A stretch of DNA of 64,000 nucleotides from Sideroxyarcus emersonii (GTDB taxonomy: Bacteria > Pseudomonadota > Gammaproteobacteria > Burkholderiales > Gallionellaceae), in NCBI RefSeq assembly GCF_021654335.1, contig NZ_AP023423.1:280001-344000 (forward strand). Direction: 5' to 3'. A program made the position numbers and the translations under genes. The notes under the pieces were generated by a model. That model worked only from the letters and a program-made list of their open reading frames with translations. It ran no database searches and had not been told where the DNA came from. How positions within the stretch are numbered: the first letter of the stretch is position 1; every line of letters starts with the position of its first letter. Of the stretch, positions 54,479 through 63,346 are shown one piece after another.

Positions 54479-54673
54479 ATGGATGTGATCTACAGCCTGA
54501 TACCCGGCATGATGTTTTTCGGCGTGCTGTTCGTCATCGTGCTGGTGTGGGCGGTGAAGAAAGGGCAGTACGAGGATATGGAAGGCAGCGCCAACCGCAT
54601 CCTGCTGGATGACGATGACGATCTGCTGCACGATGCCGACAAGGACAGGAACGCCGGGGCCGACAAGAAATAG
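54479..54673 (+). CDS. ccoS: cbb3 assembly protein CcoS
   Basis: 64 residues with one membrane helix and the motif VWAVKKGQYEDMEGSANRIL, diagnostic of CcoS, plus an acidic tail (LLDDDDDLLHD). Starts 9 bases after ccoI. Confidence 0.94.
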   Translation: MDVIYSLIPGMMFFGVLFVIVLVWAVKKGQYEDMEGSANRILLDDDDDLLHDADKDRNAGADKK

Positions 54674-54688
54674 CCGGCTGCGTCAGCG

Positions 54689-55363
54689 TTACTGCAAGAC
54701 CGAGCCGTTCGCCATCAATGGGTTCACCAGCCTGTCGAAATTCCTGGGCGGGACATATTGCAACAACGGCTTTTCGCCGTTGCCCAGCGTGATATCCAGG
54801 CCATCCTGCGGATACAGCCAGTGGACCAGCCCGCTCTTGTTCTCCTGGATGCGCTGCGCAGGCCGGCCGAAGCGTTTCAGGAAAGCGGCTTCGTCCACGT
54901 TCAGGCTGGGCAGGTAGGTCAGGCTGCTGATCGGCCAAGTGCGCAGCTTCGCGATGTCATCCGGCGTCATGGTGATCTTCTTGCCGCTCCCGGTGGCTGC
55001 CATGCGCAGCCCGCGCTCGTACATGCCCTGCAATTCCGCAGCGGGAACGTCGATGGTCAGCACGATCTTGCCGCGCAGGCCGGCCAGGTCGACCTGCTCG
55101 AAGAACACCTCGGCGATCAGTTTGCCTTCGGGAGATTTGAACAGGCTGGGCTTGGCTTCCTCCTTGAAGCGGAGCTCGGCCTCATTGGCAACCGATTCCC
55201 CCAGCGTCAGGCCGAATACCCGCACCGAATCCGGCGTCGGGTGCTCGATGTGCCAAGGCAGGTCATCGCTGCGCCTGGGTTCTCCCGGAATCAGCAGCGA
55301 TCCGGCGATGACCAGCGCCGATACGATGCCGACGCCCCAATAGATCCTGCTTTCGGTGGTCAT
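54689..55363 (-). CDS. membrane-anchored periplasmic protein, unknown
   Basis: 224 residues. A single N-terminal helix (IYWGVGIVSALVIAGSLLIP) is followed by a soluble domain with no family recognised. WHIEHPTPDSVRVFGLTLGE suggests a beta-rich fold. It starts 7 bases after the gene at 55371 and is convergent with ccoS. Possibly linked to the oxidase or FNR system by position only. Confidence 0.65.
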   Translation of the reverse strand: MTTESRIYWGVGIVSALVIAGSLLIPGEPRRSDDLPWHIEHPTPDSVRVFGLTLGESVANEAELRFKEEAKPSLFKSPEGKLIAEVFFEQVDLAGLRGKIVLTIDVPAAELQGMYERGLRMAATGSGKKITMTPDDIAKLRTWPISSLTYLPSLNVDEAAFLKRFGRPAQRIQENKSGLVHWLYPQDGLDITLGNGEKPLLQYVPPRNFDRLVNPLMANGSVLQ

Positions 55364-55370
55364 GCCCGGC

Positions 55371-55892
55371 CTACAGGGAGATGGCCGGATCGGACGGGGC
55401 AGCGTGCTGCTCGGCGAAGCGCTTGGGCAGCTTGCCGTGGCGTGCCTGATACATCGAATCGTTGCCCAGCACGATGAGCACCAGCAAGGAGACCATGAAC
55501 GGCAGGATGCCGAAGCCGCCGAGTGTGGCGAGCGTGGTGATCTTTGACCATGCCATCATTTTCGACAGCCACAGGCCGCCGCCGACGATGGCACAAGTGA
55601 TGACCAGCAGCCGCAGGAAATTGCTGTTGCGTTGTGCGGCGATCTCCCAGTGCGATTTGACGAACCAGGTCTCTTCAGACCTGGCGATCTGCCGGGCCTT
55701 GAAGACGATGTAGCCGGTGATGGCGAAAGAGGTGATCGGCACCACCAGCACCATCAGCGGGAAGGTGCTGAACACGCCGAAGGTCGCGGCAAACACCAGA
55801 ATGTGGTTGAACACCAGGTTGATCAGAAAAATCTCGTGCGGCCATTTGGCGCGGACGGTCTCTTCGTGCGATACGCTGAATTGCTGATGCAT
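55371..55892 (-). CDS. integral membrane protein, unknown
   Basis: 173 residues with four hydrophobic segments (for example FLINLVFNHILVFAATFGVF and LLVITCAIVGGGLWLS). No family was recognised. ggag precedes the ATG at 55892. Paired with the gene at 54689 and downstream of fnr. Confidence 0.68.
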   Translation of the reverse strand: MHQQFSVSHEETVRAKWPHEIFLINLVFNHILVFAATFGVFSTFPLMVLVVPITSFAITGYIVFKARQIARSEETWFVKSHWEIAAQRNSNFLRLLVITCAIVGGGLWLSKMMAWSKITTLATLGGFGILPFMVSLLVLIVLGNDSMYQARHGKLPKRFAEQHAAPSDPAISL

Positions 55893-55988
55893 GTTGTACT
55901 CCGATGAATGGTTGTTCGGTGGCAAGAGCCGGTCTTTCGTGCAGGATAACTGTTCAATGGCGAGGCTGGAATGCGGCAAAACGACGCA

Positions 55989-56744
55989 TCAGGCGCCGCC
56001 GACGAAACTGCGCAGGCGCAGCATGTCCATGATCTCCACCTCGCGCACCTTCACATTGAGCAGGCCGCATTCCTGGAAATTGGACAGCGTGCGGCTGACC
56101 GTTTCCAGCTTCAGGCCCAGGTAGCTGCCGATCTCCTGCCGCGTCATGCGCAGGTGGAAGGCGTTCGGCGAATAGCCGCGGGCGCTGAAACGCTGCGACA
56201 GGTTGAGCAGGAAGGTGGCCAGCCGCTCTTCGGCCCGCATCGAGCCGAGCAGCATCATGATACCGTGGTCGCGCACGATCTCGCGGCTCATGATCTTGTG
56301 CAGATGGCGCTGCAGGCTCGGCAGTTCGCGGCTGAGCGCTTCCAGCTGGGCGAACGGTATCTCGCAAATCTCGCTGTCCTCCAGCGCGACGGCGTCGCAA
56401 CTGTGGGCGTCGGAGCAGATCGCGTCCAGGCCGATGATCTCGCCGGGCATCTGGAAGCCGGTCACCTGTTCGCGTCCGTCTTCATGCAGCACCTGGGTCT
56501 TGAAGAAACCGGTGCGGATGGCATATAGCGCGCGGAACGGCTCGCCGCTGCGGTAAAGATACTCGCCGCGCCGGAACGCGCGTTTCAGGCTGGTCAGCGC
56601 ATCCAGCCGCTGCATCTCCACTCCGTCCAGGTCGACCGGCAGGCATAACTCGCGCAGGTTGCAGCTGGAGCAGGCGATGCGCAGGGCAGGGTTGGCAACG
56701 GCGTTCTGTGCCGGGCTCTTCAGGGGATAGATTGCGGTTTCCAC
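55989..56744 (-). CDS. fnr: FNR-type oxygen-sensing transcription regulator
   Basis: 251 residues. The Fe-S cysteines have the spacing of E. coli FNR: Cys25, Cys28, Cys34 (CSSCNLRELC) and Cys127 in ICEIPF. The HTH is TRQEIGSYLGLKLETVSRTL, with the Glu and Ser-Arg that read FNR boxes. Start is GTG 56744; a longer frame reaches ATG 56837 but overlaps the hemN start codon. Controls microaerobic genes such as hemN and cbb3. Confidence 0.92.
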   Translation of the reverse strand: METAIYPLKSPAQNAVANPALRIACSSCNLRELCLPVDLDGVEMQRLDALTSLKRAFRRGEYLYRSGEPFRALYAIRTGFFKTQVLHEDGREQVTGFQMPGEIIGLDAICSDAHSCDAVALEDSEICEIPFAQLEALSRELPSLQRHLHKIMSREIVRDHGIMMLLGSMRAEERLATFLLNLSQRFSARGYSPNAFHLRMTRQEIGSYLGLKLETVSRTLSNFQECGLLNVKVREVEIMDMLRLRSFVGGA

Positions 56745-56765
56745 GGCCGAAATATGACACGGTTT

Positions 56766-56779
56766 TTGACCTATATCAA
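56766..56779. promoter_or_regulatory. FNR box between fnr and hemN
   Basis: ttgacctatatcaa matches TTGAT-N4-ATCAA at all but one of the ten specified positions. It lies 57 bases before hemN and 22 bases before the fnr GTG, so it could activate hemN and repress fnr. Confidence 0.8.
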
Positions 56780-56835
56780 ACGCATTTTGCGGTATCCTGT
56801 CACATTCCGAAACCGAATTATTTGAAGCTTTTCCC

Positions 56836-58239
56836 ATGTCAGCCAACAAAGAAATAAGCTCCCAGCTGGAAGTCGATCTGGACCTGATCCGGCGCCTGGA
56901 CAAGAACGGTCCCCGCTATACGTCCTATCCCACCGCCGACCGTTTCGTCGAGGCGTTCAATGCCGAGATGTACGCGCAGTGGATGGGCAAGCGCGAGGTC
57001 GGCGGCATCAGCCGCCCGTTGTCGCTGTATGTCCACATCCCGTTCTGCAATACCCTGTGTTTCTATTGCGCCTGCAACAAGGTGGTGACCAAGGATTTCA
57101 GCAAGGCCGACCAATATGTCAAATACCTGATCAAAGAGATCGGGATGCAGGCCGCGCTGCTGGGCAAGGACCGCCGGGTCGAACAATTGCACTTCGGTGG
57201 CGGCACGCCCACCTTCCTCAGCGACGACGAATTGCGCGCAGTGATGGGGGCCATCCGCAGCAACTTCCAGCTGGTGGAGGATGGCGAATACTCCATCGAG
57301 ATCGACCCGCGCAAGGTGAGCGATGCCACCGTCGCCCTGCTGGGCGAACTGGGTTTCAACCGCATCAGCATCGGCGTGCAGGATTTCGACCCTGCGGTGC
57401 AAAAGGCGGTGAACCGCATCCAGAGCGAAGCGGAGACGCTGCAGGTCATCAAGGCGGCGCGCGCCAACGGCTTCAAGTCGGTGAGCATCGACCTGATCTA
57501 CGGCCTGCCGAAGCAGACGCTGGAAGGTTTCAAGGTCACGCTGGACAAGGTCATCGCGGCCGACCCGGACCGCCTTTCGATCTACAACTACGCGCACATG
57601 CCCAAGCTGTTCAAGCCGCAGCGCCGCATCCACGAGGAAGACCTGCCGGCGCCGCAGGCCAAGCTCGACATCCTCAAGCTGGCGGTGAACACCCTCACCG
57701 ACGCCGGCTACGTGTATATCGGCATGGACCATTTCGCCAAGCCGGACGACGAACTCGCCGTGGCCCAGCGCCAGGGCCGTTTGCACCGCAATTTCCAGGG
57801 TTATTCGACACATTCGGACTGCGACCTGATCGCGGTCGGCGTCAGCTCCATCGGCAAGATCGGCCCGACCTACAGCCAGAACTTCCGCGAGCTGGAACCC
57901 TACTACGATGCGCTCGACAACAACACTCTGCCCATCATGCGCGGCATGGAGCTGAACGCCGACGATCTGGTGCGGCGCGCCATCATCCAGGCGCTGATGT
58001 GCCATTTCGAGATATCGAAAGAGTCGTTCAACATCGCCTACCTGATCGATTTCGACCAGTACTTTGCCACCGAACTGAAGGAACTCGCCGAATACGAAAA
58101 AGAAGGACTGCTCGAGTTCTCGCCGCAATGGATCAGCGTCACCCCGAAGGGGCGCATGCTGATCCGCAACATCTGCATGGTCTTTGACAAATACCTGCGC
58201 GCAAAACAAGAACACACGCGCTATTCCAAAGTCATCTAG
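56836..58239 (+). CDS. hemN: oxygen-independent coproporphyrinogen III oxidase
   Basis: 467 residues. Cys71, Cys75 and Cys78 (YVHIPFCNTLCFYCACNK) bind the Fe-S cluster; GGGTPTFLS and GPRYTSYPTADRF (the HemN-specific N-terminus) are present. Converts coproporphyrinogen to protoporphyrinogen without oxygen. Divergent from fnr, with an FNR box between them. Confidence 0.96.
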   Translation: MSANKEISSQLEVDLDLIRRLDKNGPRYTSYPTADRFVEAFNAEMYAQWMGKREVGGISRPLSLYVHIPFCNTLCFYCACNKVVTKDFSKADQYVKYLIKEIGMQAALLGKDRRVEQLHFGGGTPTFLSDDELRAVMGAIRSNFQLVEDGEYSIEIDPRKVSDATVALLGELGFNRISIGVQDFDPAVQKAVNRIQSEAETLQVIKAARANGFKSVSIDLIYGLPKQTLEGFKVTLDKVIAADPDRLSIYNYAHMPKLFKPQRRIHEEDLPAPQAKLDILKLAVNTLTDAGYVYIGMDHFAKPDDELAVAQRQGRLHRNFQGYSTHSDCDLIAVGVSSIGKIGPTYSQNFRELEPYYDALDNNTLPIMRGMELNADDLVRRAIIQALMCHFEISKESFNIAYLIDFDQYFATELKELAEYEKEGLLEFSPQWISVTPKGRMLIRNICMVFDKYLRAKQEHTRYSKVI

Positions 58240-58265
58240 GCAATCGGCAATTGCCGGTCAGGGCT

Positions 58266-58287
58266 CCCCGCAGGCACTTTTGCGGGG
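58266..58287 (+). other. hairpin downstream of hemN
   Basis: ccccgca and tgcgggg pair in a 7-bp stem with an 8-base loop, 27 bases after hemN. No T-run follows, so termination is uncertain. taaaat at 58307 may be a -10 box of the next gene. Confidence 0.4.
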
Positions 58288-58339
58288 GCCGCATGGCACT
58301 TTGGGGTAAAATGAGCCTCGTTTAGGAGCGAGAGAAATA

Positions 58340-59590
58340 ATGAAACGTGTTGATGATTTCCGCCTGAAGTTCGGCAAACGAGAGCTGGTCCCGATCATGA
58401 TCGGGGGCATGGGCGTGGATATCTCCACTGCGGAGTTGGCGCTGGAAGCAGCCCGTCTGGGCGGTGTAGGCCATATTTCGGATGCCATGCTGCCCACCGT
58501 CTCCGACCGCCGCTACGAGACCGACTTCGTCAAGACCAAGCTCCTGCAGTACAAATACAACATCGACAATTCCGACAAGGCCGACGTCAAGTTCGATCTG
58601 GGCCACATCGCCGAATCCACCCGCCTGCACGTAAGCAAGACCATGGAGGCCAAGCGCGGTTCCGGCATGGTCTTCATCAACTGCATGGAAAAGCTCACCA
58701 TGAACGCGCCCAAGGAGACGCTCAAGGTGCGGCTTTGGGAAGCGCTGTCCGGCGGTATCGACGGCGTCACCCTGGCGGCGGGCCTGCATCTTGGATCGTT
58801 CGCACTGATCGAGGAACATCCGCGTTTCCGCGACGTCAAGCTGGGCATCATCGTCTCCAGCCTGCGCGCGCTGCAACTGTTCCTGCGCAAGAATGCCCGC
58901 ACCAATCGCCTGCCCGACTACATCGTGGTGGAAGGTCCGCTGGCCGGCGGCCACCTCGGCTTCGGCCTGGACGACTGGATGAAGTACGACCTGCGCACCA
59001 TCACCAACGAGATCCATCAGTACCTGCGCGACGAGAAGCTGGATATCCCGGTGATTCCCGCCGGCGGCATCTTCACCGGCAGCGATGCAGTCGGCTTCCT
59101 TGAGGAAGGCGCTTCTGCCGTGCAAGTGGCCACCCGGTTCACGGTGTCGAAGGAATGCGGCTTGCCGGAGGATGTGCAGCAGGAGTATTTCAAGGCCAGC
59201 GAGAGCGACATCGAGGTCAATGCCACCTCGCCCACGGGGTATCCGATGCGCATGCTGAAGAACAGCCCGTCCATCGGTTCCGGCATCCGCCCGGGCTGCG
59301 AGTCTTATGGCTACCTGCTCGATTCCACCGGCCATTGCGACTACATCGATGCCTACAACCGCGAGGTGGCCCTGCATCCGGACGCCAAGAAGATCCAGGT
59401 CTTCGACAAGACCTGTCTGTGCACGCACATGCGCAACTTCAAATGCTGGACCTGCGGGCACTATACCTACCGCCTCAAGGACACCTCGCGCAAGGCGGCG
59501 GACGGCAGCTACCAGCTGCTTACCGCGGAGCATATCTTCAAAGACTATCAGTTCAGCACCGACAACAAGATCGCATTGCCGGACGCCTGA
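58340..59590 (+). CDS. nitronate monooxygenase-family flavoprotein with Cys-rich tail
   Basis: 416 residues, TIM-barrel FMN enzyme. Opening LVPIMIGGMGVDISTAELAL, EGPLAGGHLGFG and PVIPAGGIFTGSDAV are NMO-family motifs. The last 90 residues add a Cys/His segment (CLCTHMRNFKCWTCGH) that plain NMO proteins do not need and that may bind zinc or an Fe-S cluster. Real substrate unknown; many members are not nitronate oxidases. Confidence 0.84.
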   Translation: MKRVDDFRLKFGKRELVPIMIGGMGVDISTAELALEAARLGGVGHISDAMLPTVSDRRYETDFVKTKLLQYKYNIDNSDKADVKFDLGHIAESTRLHVSKTMEAKRGSGMVFINCMEKLTMNAPKETLKVRLWEALSGGIDGVTLAAGLHLGSFALIEEHPRFRDVKLGIIVSSLRALQLFLRKNARTNRLPDYIVVEGPLAGGHLGFGLDDWMKYDLRTITNEIHQYLRDEKLDIPVIPAGGIFTGSDAVGFLEEGASAVQVATRFTVSKECGLPEDVQQEYFKASESDIEVNATSPTGYPMRMLKNSPSIGSGIRPGCESYGYLLDSTGHCDYIDAYNREVALHPDAKKIQVFDKTCLCTHMRNFKCWTCGHYTYRLKDTSRKAADGSYQLLTAEHIFKDYQFSTDNKIALPDA

Positions 59591-59681
59591 ATATTGCCCG
59601 TCGAGGCGGGCCGAGGGCCCTGATTCGACGATGCTCGAACGTGGCACGGTGGCTGTCATCATGGATGGCGGTCCCCTTGTT

Positions 59682-59687
59682 TATAAT
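59682..59687 (+). promoter_or_regulatory. likely -10 box of the AsmA gene
   Basis: tataat lies 29 bases before the AsmA start. No clear -35 box at standard spacing. Confidence 0.4.
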
Positions 59688-59716
59688 TCGTACAACATCT
59701 TTCGACGGGTGACGAT

Positions 59717-61957
59717 ATGAACAGATACCTCAAGTACGGCCTGTGGACGATCGGGGCGCTGCTGGCGCTGGCTGCGGCGCTGGTCGGCTATGTGGCGGCG
59801 ACTTTCGATCCCAACGCCTACAAACCGCAGATCATCAAGGCGGTGAAGGACAGCAAGCAGCGCACGCTCAGGCTGGATGGCGACATCCGTCTGCATTTCT
59901 TCCCCAGTATCGGCGTCAGCCTGGGCAAGGCCTCGCTGTCGGAATACCGGAGCGAGCAGGAGTTCGCCTCGCTCGACAGCGCCAGCATCTCGCTCAAGCT
60001 GCTGCCCCTGCTTGCCCGGCAGGTCGTGGTGGACGAGGTCGCGGTGAGCGGCGTCAAGGCAAGACTGGTCAAATACAGGAACGGCAAGACCAACCTCGAT
60101 GACTTGCTGGGCAAGCCCGCCGAACCCGCCACGCCGGCGCCGCCCGCAGCGGCGGAAGCGGGCAGCTCGCCGATGCTGTTCGACATCGCCTCGGTACAGA
60201 TGGACAAGACCGATCTCAGCTACAGCGACGAAGCTACAGGCAACAATTACAGCGTGCAGGACCTGAACCTCAAGACCGGGCGCATCGCCAACGACGTGCC
60301 GAGCCGGATCGATTTCTCTGCCCACATCCAGTCCAGCCAGCCCAGGCTGGACATCATGGCGCAGATCAGAACCACGCTCACCTTCGATCTGGAAAAGAAC
60401 TTCTATCAAGTGCAAGGCCTGGAACTGCAGGCGAACGGCAAGGCGCTCGACATCGCTGACCTGCTGGTGAAGGCCGGCGGCGATGCCAGCGCGCATCTGG
60501 CGACACAGGAATTCTCGCTGCGGAAGTTCACGCTCAGCGCGAGCGGCAGCAAGGCGCAAGGCAAGTTCGAGGCAAGCTTCAATGCGCCCGAGCTGAGCCT
60601 TGCCAAGGACAGCTTCAAGGGCGACAGCGTTGCCCTGAATGGCAAGCTGGACGGCGCATCCGGCAACATCGTCGCGGCGCTTGCACTGCCCGGTATCGAA
60701 GGCAATGCCGGTTCGTTCAAGGTGGGCTCGATGGCACTGGATGTGGAGGTGCGGCAGCCCGAGCAGTCGTTCAAGCTCAAGCTCACGTCGCCGCTCACCG
60801 GCAGCATCGAGGCGCAGCAGTTCAACCTGTCCGATCTCAGGCTGGCGCTGGATGCCAGCGGCGACAAGCTGCCCGGCAAGCACATCAGCAGCGAATTGAA
60901 GGGCAGCGTGCAAGCCGACCTGGGTCGGCAGAGCATCCAGGCCAAGCTGGACGGCGGCCTGCTGCAGAGCCAGGTCAAGGCCAAGTTGGCGGTGAACAAT
61001 TTCAGCGTGCCGATGATCCGTTACGACCTGGAGATCGACCAGTTCGATGCCGATCCCTACCTGCCGAAGAAGGCCGAACAAACCCAGCAGCAGGGCCAGG
61101 CCAAGCCGGCGGAGCCGGAGCAGCCGTTCGATCTCTCCGCGCTGAAGACGCTGAATGTGGAAGGCAGCGTGCGCATCGGCTCGCTCAAGGCTGCCAACGT
61201 CAAGCTTGCGCAGTTGCGCGTCGACGTGAAGGCGCGCGGCGGGCAGGTGAACATCGCGCCGATCTCGGCCAAGCTGTATCAGGGCAGCGTCGACGGCAGG
61301 GCATCGGTGAATGCGATGACATCCACCTTCGCCATCGACGAGAAGCTGACCGGCGTCGACACCGCCCCGCTGCTGAAGGATGTCGCCAATCTCGATCTGA
61401 TCGAGGGGCGCGGCAACATCGCGCTCGACCTGACTGCGCAGGGCAACACCGTCAGCGGCCTGAAGAAGGCCCTGAACGGCAAGGTTGCGGTGAACCTGGC
61501 GAACGGCGCGATCAAGGGCGTCAATCTGGAGAAGCTGGTACAGGGCGTGCAGAACCTGGGCAAGGAAACCAGTGTCCAGACCCTGGGCGTGGACAAGAAC
61601 GAGAAGACACCGTTCAGCGAATTCAAGGCCAGCTTCAAGGTGCATAACGGCGTGGCACATAACGACGACCTCGCGGTGAAATCCACCGTGTTGCGCGTGA
61701 CCGGCAAGGGCGACATCGACATCGGGCGCGGCAACATGGATTACAACGCCAAATCCATTTTCGCGAAGACGGAGCAGGGCAAGACCGCAACACTGCCGGT
61801 GAACATCAGCGGCACGTTCGACGACCTGAAATACAAAGTCGATTACAGCGCGCTGATCGCCGATGTCGCCAAACAAAAGCTCGATGAAAAGAAGGACGAA
61901 CTTAAAGCCAGAGCCCGGGACGAACTGAAGAAGGGCTTGAAGGGCTTGTTCAAATGA
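59717..61957 (+). CDS. AsmA family protein
   Basis: 746 residues. One N-terminal membrane helix (LWTIGALLALAAALVGYVAA), an AsmA opening domain (FDPNAYKPQIIKAVKDSKQR, LRLDGDIRLHFFPSIGVSLG) and long beta-strand repeats to a C-terminal basic segment. A linker with Pro/Ala repeats lies at about residue 130. The family bridges lipid transport to the outer membrane. It stands alone before mutY. Confidence 0.88.
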   Translation: MNRYLKYGLWTIGALLALAAALVGYVAATFDPNAYKPQIIKAVKDSKQRTLRLDGDIRLHFFPSIGVSLGKASLSEYRSEQEFASLDSASISLKLLPLLARQVVVDEVAVSGVKARLVKYRNGKTNLDDLLGKPAEPATPAPPAAAEAGSSPMLFDIASVQMDKTDLSYSDEATGNNYSVQDLNLKTGRIANDVPSRIDFSAHIQSSQPRLDIMAQIRTTLTFDLEKNFYQVQGLELQANGKALDIADLLVKAGGDASAHLATQEFSLRKFTLSASGSKAQGKFEASFNAPELSLAKDSFKGDSVALNGKLDGASGNIVAALALPGIEGNAGSFKVGSMALDVEVRQPEQSFKLKLTSPLTGSIEAQQFNLSDLRLALDASGDKLPGKHISSELKGSVQADLGRQSIQAKLDGGLLQSQVKAKLAVNNFSVPMIRYDLEIDQFDADPYLPKKAEQTQQQGQAKPAEPEQPFDLSALKTLNVEGSVRIGSLKAANVKLAQLRVDVKARGGQVNIAPISAKLYQGSVDGRASVNAMTSTFAIDEKLTGVDTAPLLKDVANLDLIEGRGNIALDLTAQGNTVSGLKKALNGKVAVNLANGAIKGVNLEKLVQGVQNLGKETSVQTLGVDKNEKTPFSEFKASFKVHNGVAHNDDLAVKSTVLRVTGKGDIDIGRGNMDYNAKSIFAKTEQGKTATLPVNISGTFDDLKYKVDYSALIADVAKQKLDEKKDELKARARDELKKGLKGLFK

Positions 61958-61988
61958 GCGGTTCGCGACACACCTGAACCGTTCATCG

Positions 61989-63053
61989 ATGTCATCGTTC
62001 GCCCATCAGCTCATCCGCTGGCAAAAGCAGCACGGACGCCACCACTTGCCGTGGCAAGGTGCGGATGCCTACCGCGTCTGGCTGTCCGAGATCATGCTGC
62101 AGCAGACCCAGGTCGCCACCGTCATCCCCTATTACCAGCGTTTCGTTGCGGCTTTCCCCGATGTCGCCGCGCTGGCCGCCGCCAGCGAGGACGACGTGCT
62201 CGCGCACTGGAGCGGCCTCGGCTATTACGCCCGCGGCCGCAACCTGCACAAGGCGGCCCGCATCGTCGTCGAGAAATTCGACAGTGCCTTTCCGCGCAAA
62301 TTCGACGACATCGTCGAACTCCCTGGAGTAGGACGCTCAACTGCCGCCGCCGTGTGCGCACTGGCATACCACGAACGGCGCGCGATCCTCGACGGCAACG
62401 TCAAACGGGTGCTGGCGCGTTACTGCGGCATCGAAGGCTGGGCGGGCGATAAAAAGGTGGAAGAACGGTTGTGGCAACAGGCCGAAGCGCTACTGCCGGA
62501 AAGCGATATCGCCACCTACACCCAGGCGCTGATGGATATGGGTGCCACCGTCTGCACACGCATCAAACCCAAGTGCGTCTTGTGCCCGGTGCAGGCGGAT
62601 TGCGTTGCGCTGGCGACGGATCGGGTTGCCGCACTGCCCACGCCGCGACCGCGCAAGGCGGTGCCGGAACGGCATGCCGTCTTCCTGCTGCTGATGCATG
62701 GCAACGACATCCTGCTGGAGAAACGGCCAAGCAGCGGCATCTGGGGCGGGCTCTGGTGTCCGCCGCAATTCGAGGATGAGACCGCGGCGCGGGAGTGGTT
62801 CATACGCCAAGAACTGGAGGCAAGCGCAGGGGAAAGGCTGGAGGAGTTCTCGCATACCTTTACGCATTTCAGGCTGCATATCACGCCGTTGAAAGTGCAG
62901 CTTGCACATAAGCCTTTGCGTGCTGCGCAACCGGGTGCTATGTGGCTGGAGGTGGAAGAGGCGTTGGGGGCGGCGATACCGACGCCGGTGAGGAAGGTGT
63001 TGTCGGTTTTATCCCCTCTTCTTTCAAATCAACATCAAAACCGTCGGGGGTAG
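61989..63053 (+). CDS. mutY: A/G-specific adenine glycosylase
   Basis: 354 residues. Catalytic Glu in SEIMLQQTQVATV, helix-hairpin-helix LPGVGRSTAAAV and Asp in ILDGNVKRVLARY. The Fe-S site is C-x6-C-x2-C-x5-C (CTRIKPKCVLCPVQADC), and a C-terminal NUDIX-like domain recognises 8-oxoG. Removes adenine opposite 8-oxoguanine. 31 bases after the AsmA gene. Confidence 0.95.
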   Translation: MSSFAHQLIRWQKQHGRHHLPWQGADAYRVWLSEIMLQQTQVATVIPYYQRFVAAFPDVAALAAASEDDVLAHWSGLGYYARGRNLHKAARIVVEKFDSAFPRKFDDIVELPGVGRSTAAAVCALAYHERRAILDGNVKRVLARYCGIEGWAGDKKVEERLWQQAEALLPESDIATYTQALMDMGATVCTRIKPKCVLCPVQADCVALATDRVAALPTPRPRKAVPERHAVFLLLMHGNDILLEKRPSSGIWGGLWCPPQFEDETAAREWFIRQELEASAGERLEEFSHTFTHFRLHITPLKVQLAHKPLRAAQPGAMWLEVEEALGAAIPTPVRKVLSVLSPLLSNQHQNRRG

Positions 63054-63060
63054 CCCGACA

Positions 63061-63265
63061 GCTAGTCACTTTTTCTTGCGTCGCCAAGAAAAAGTAACCA
63101 AAAAGAAGGCGACCCCGGTGCGCCGCTGCTTCGCAGTCCCCTGCGTTGCTCGACTGGTCAGGCCTCCTCATAAACTCGCACGACCCGCTACGCGGTCACG
63201 TGCTCAAACATATTCGTCGGACTACCCCTGACCAGCCTGCGCTACTCGGCGGCGCACAGGGGAAG
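63061..63265. repeat. hairpin-rich intergenic repeat element
   Basis: actttttcttg and caagaaaaagt (63068-63078, 63085-63095) form a perfect 11-bp hairpin. Beyond it, gcgccgctgc...ccctgcgttgctcgactggtcagg is answered by an imperfect inverted copy ending in cctgaccagcctgcgctactcggcggcgcac. No coding potential is evident. The layout resembles dispersed repeats that follow genes in many proteobacteria. Confidence 0.6.
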
Positions 63266-63346
63266 AAAAGGCGAAATTCAAAGTCACAGAGAGGGCACTT
63301 CGTGCCCTCTCTGTCTAACATCTGACGATGAGAAGATGGATGGACG

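Noticed and set aside
59681..61876. 731-codon minus-strand frame opposite the AsmA gene
   Set aside because: Antisense artefact; the AsmA signature lies on the plus strand.
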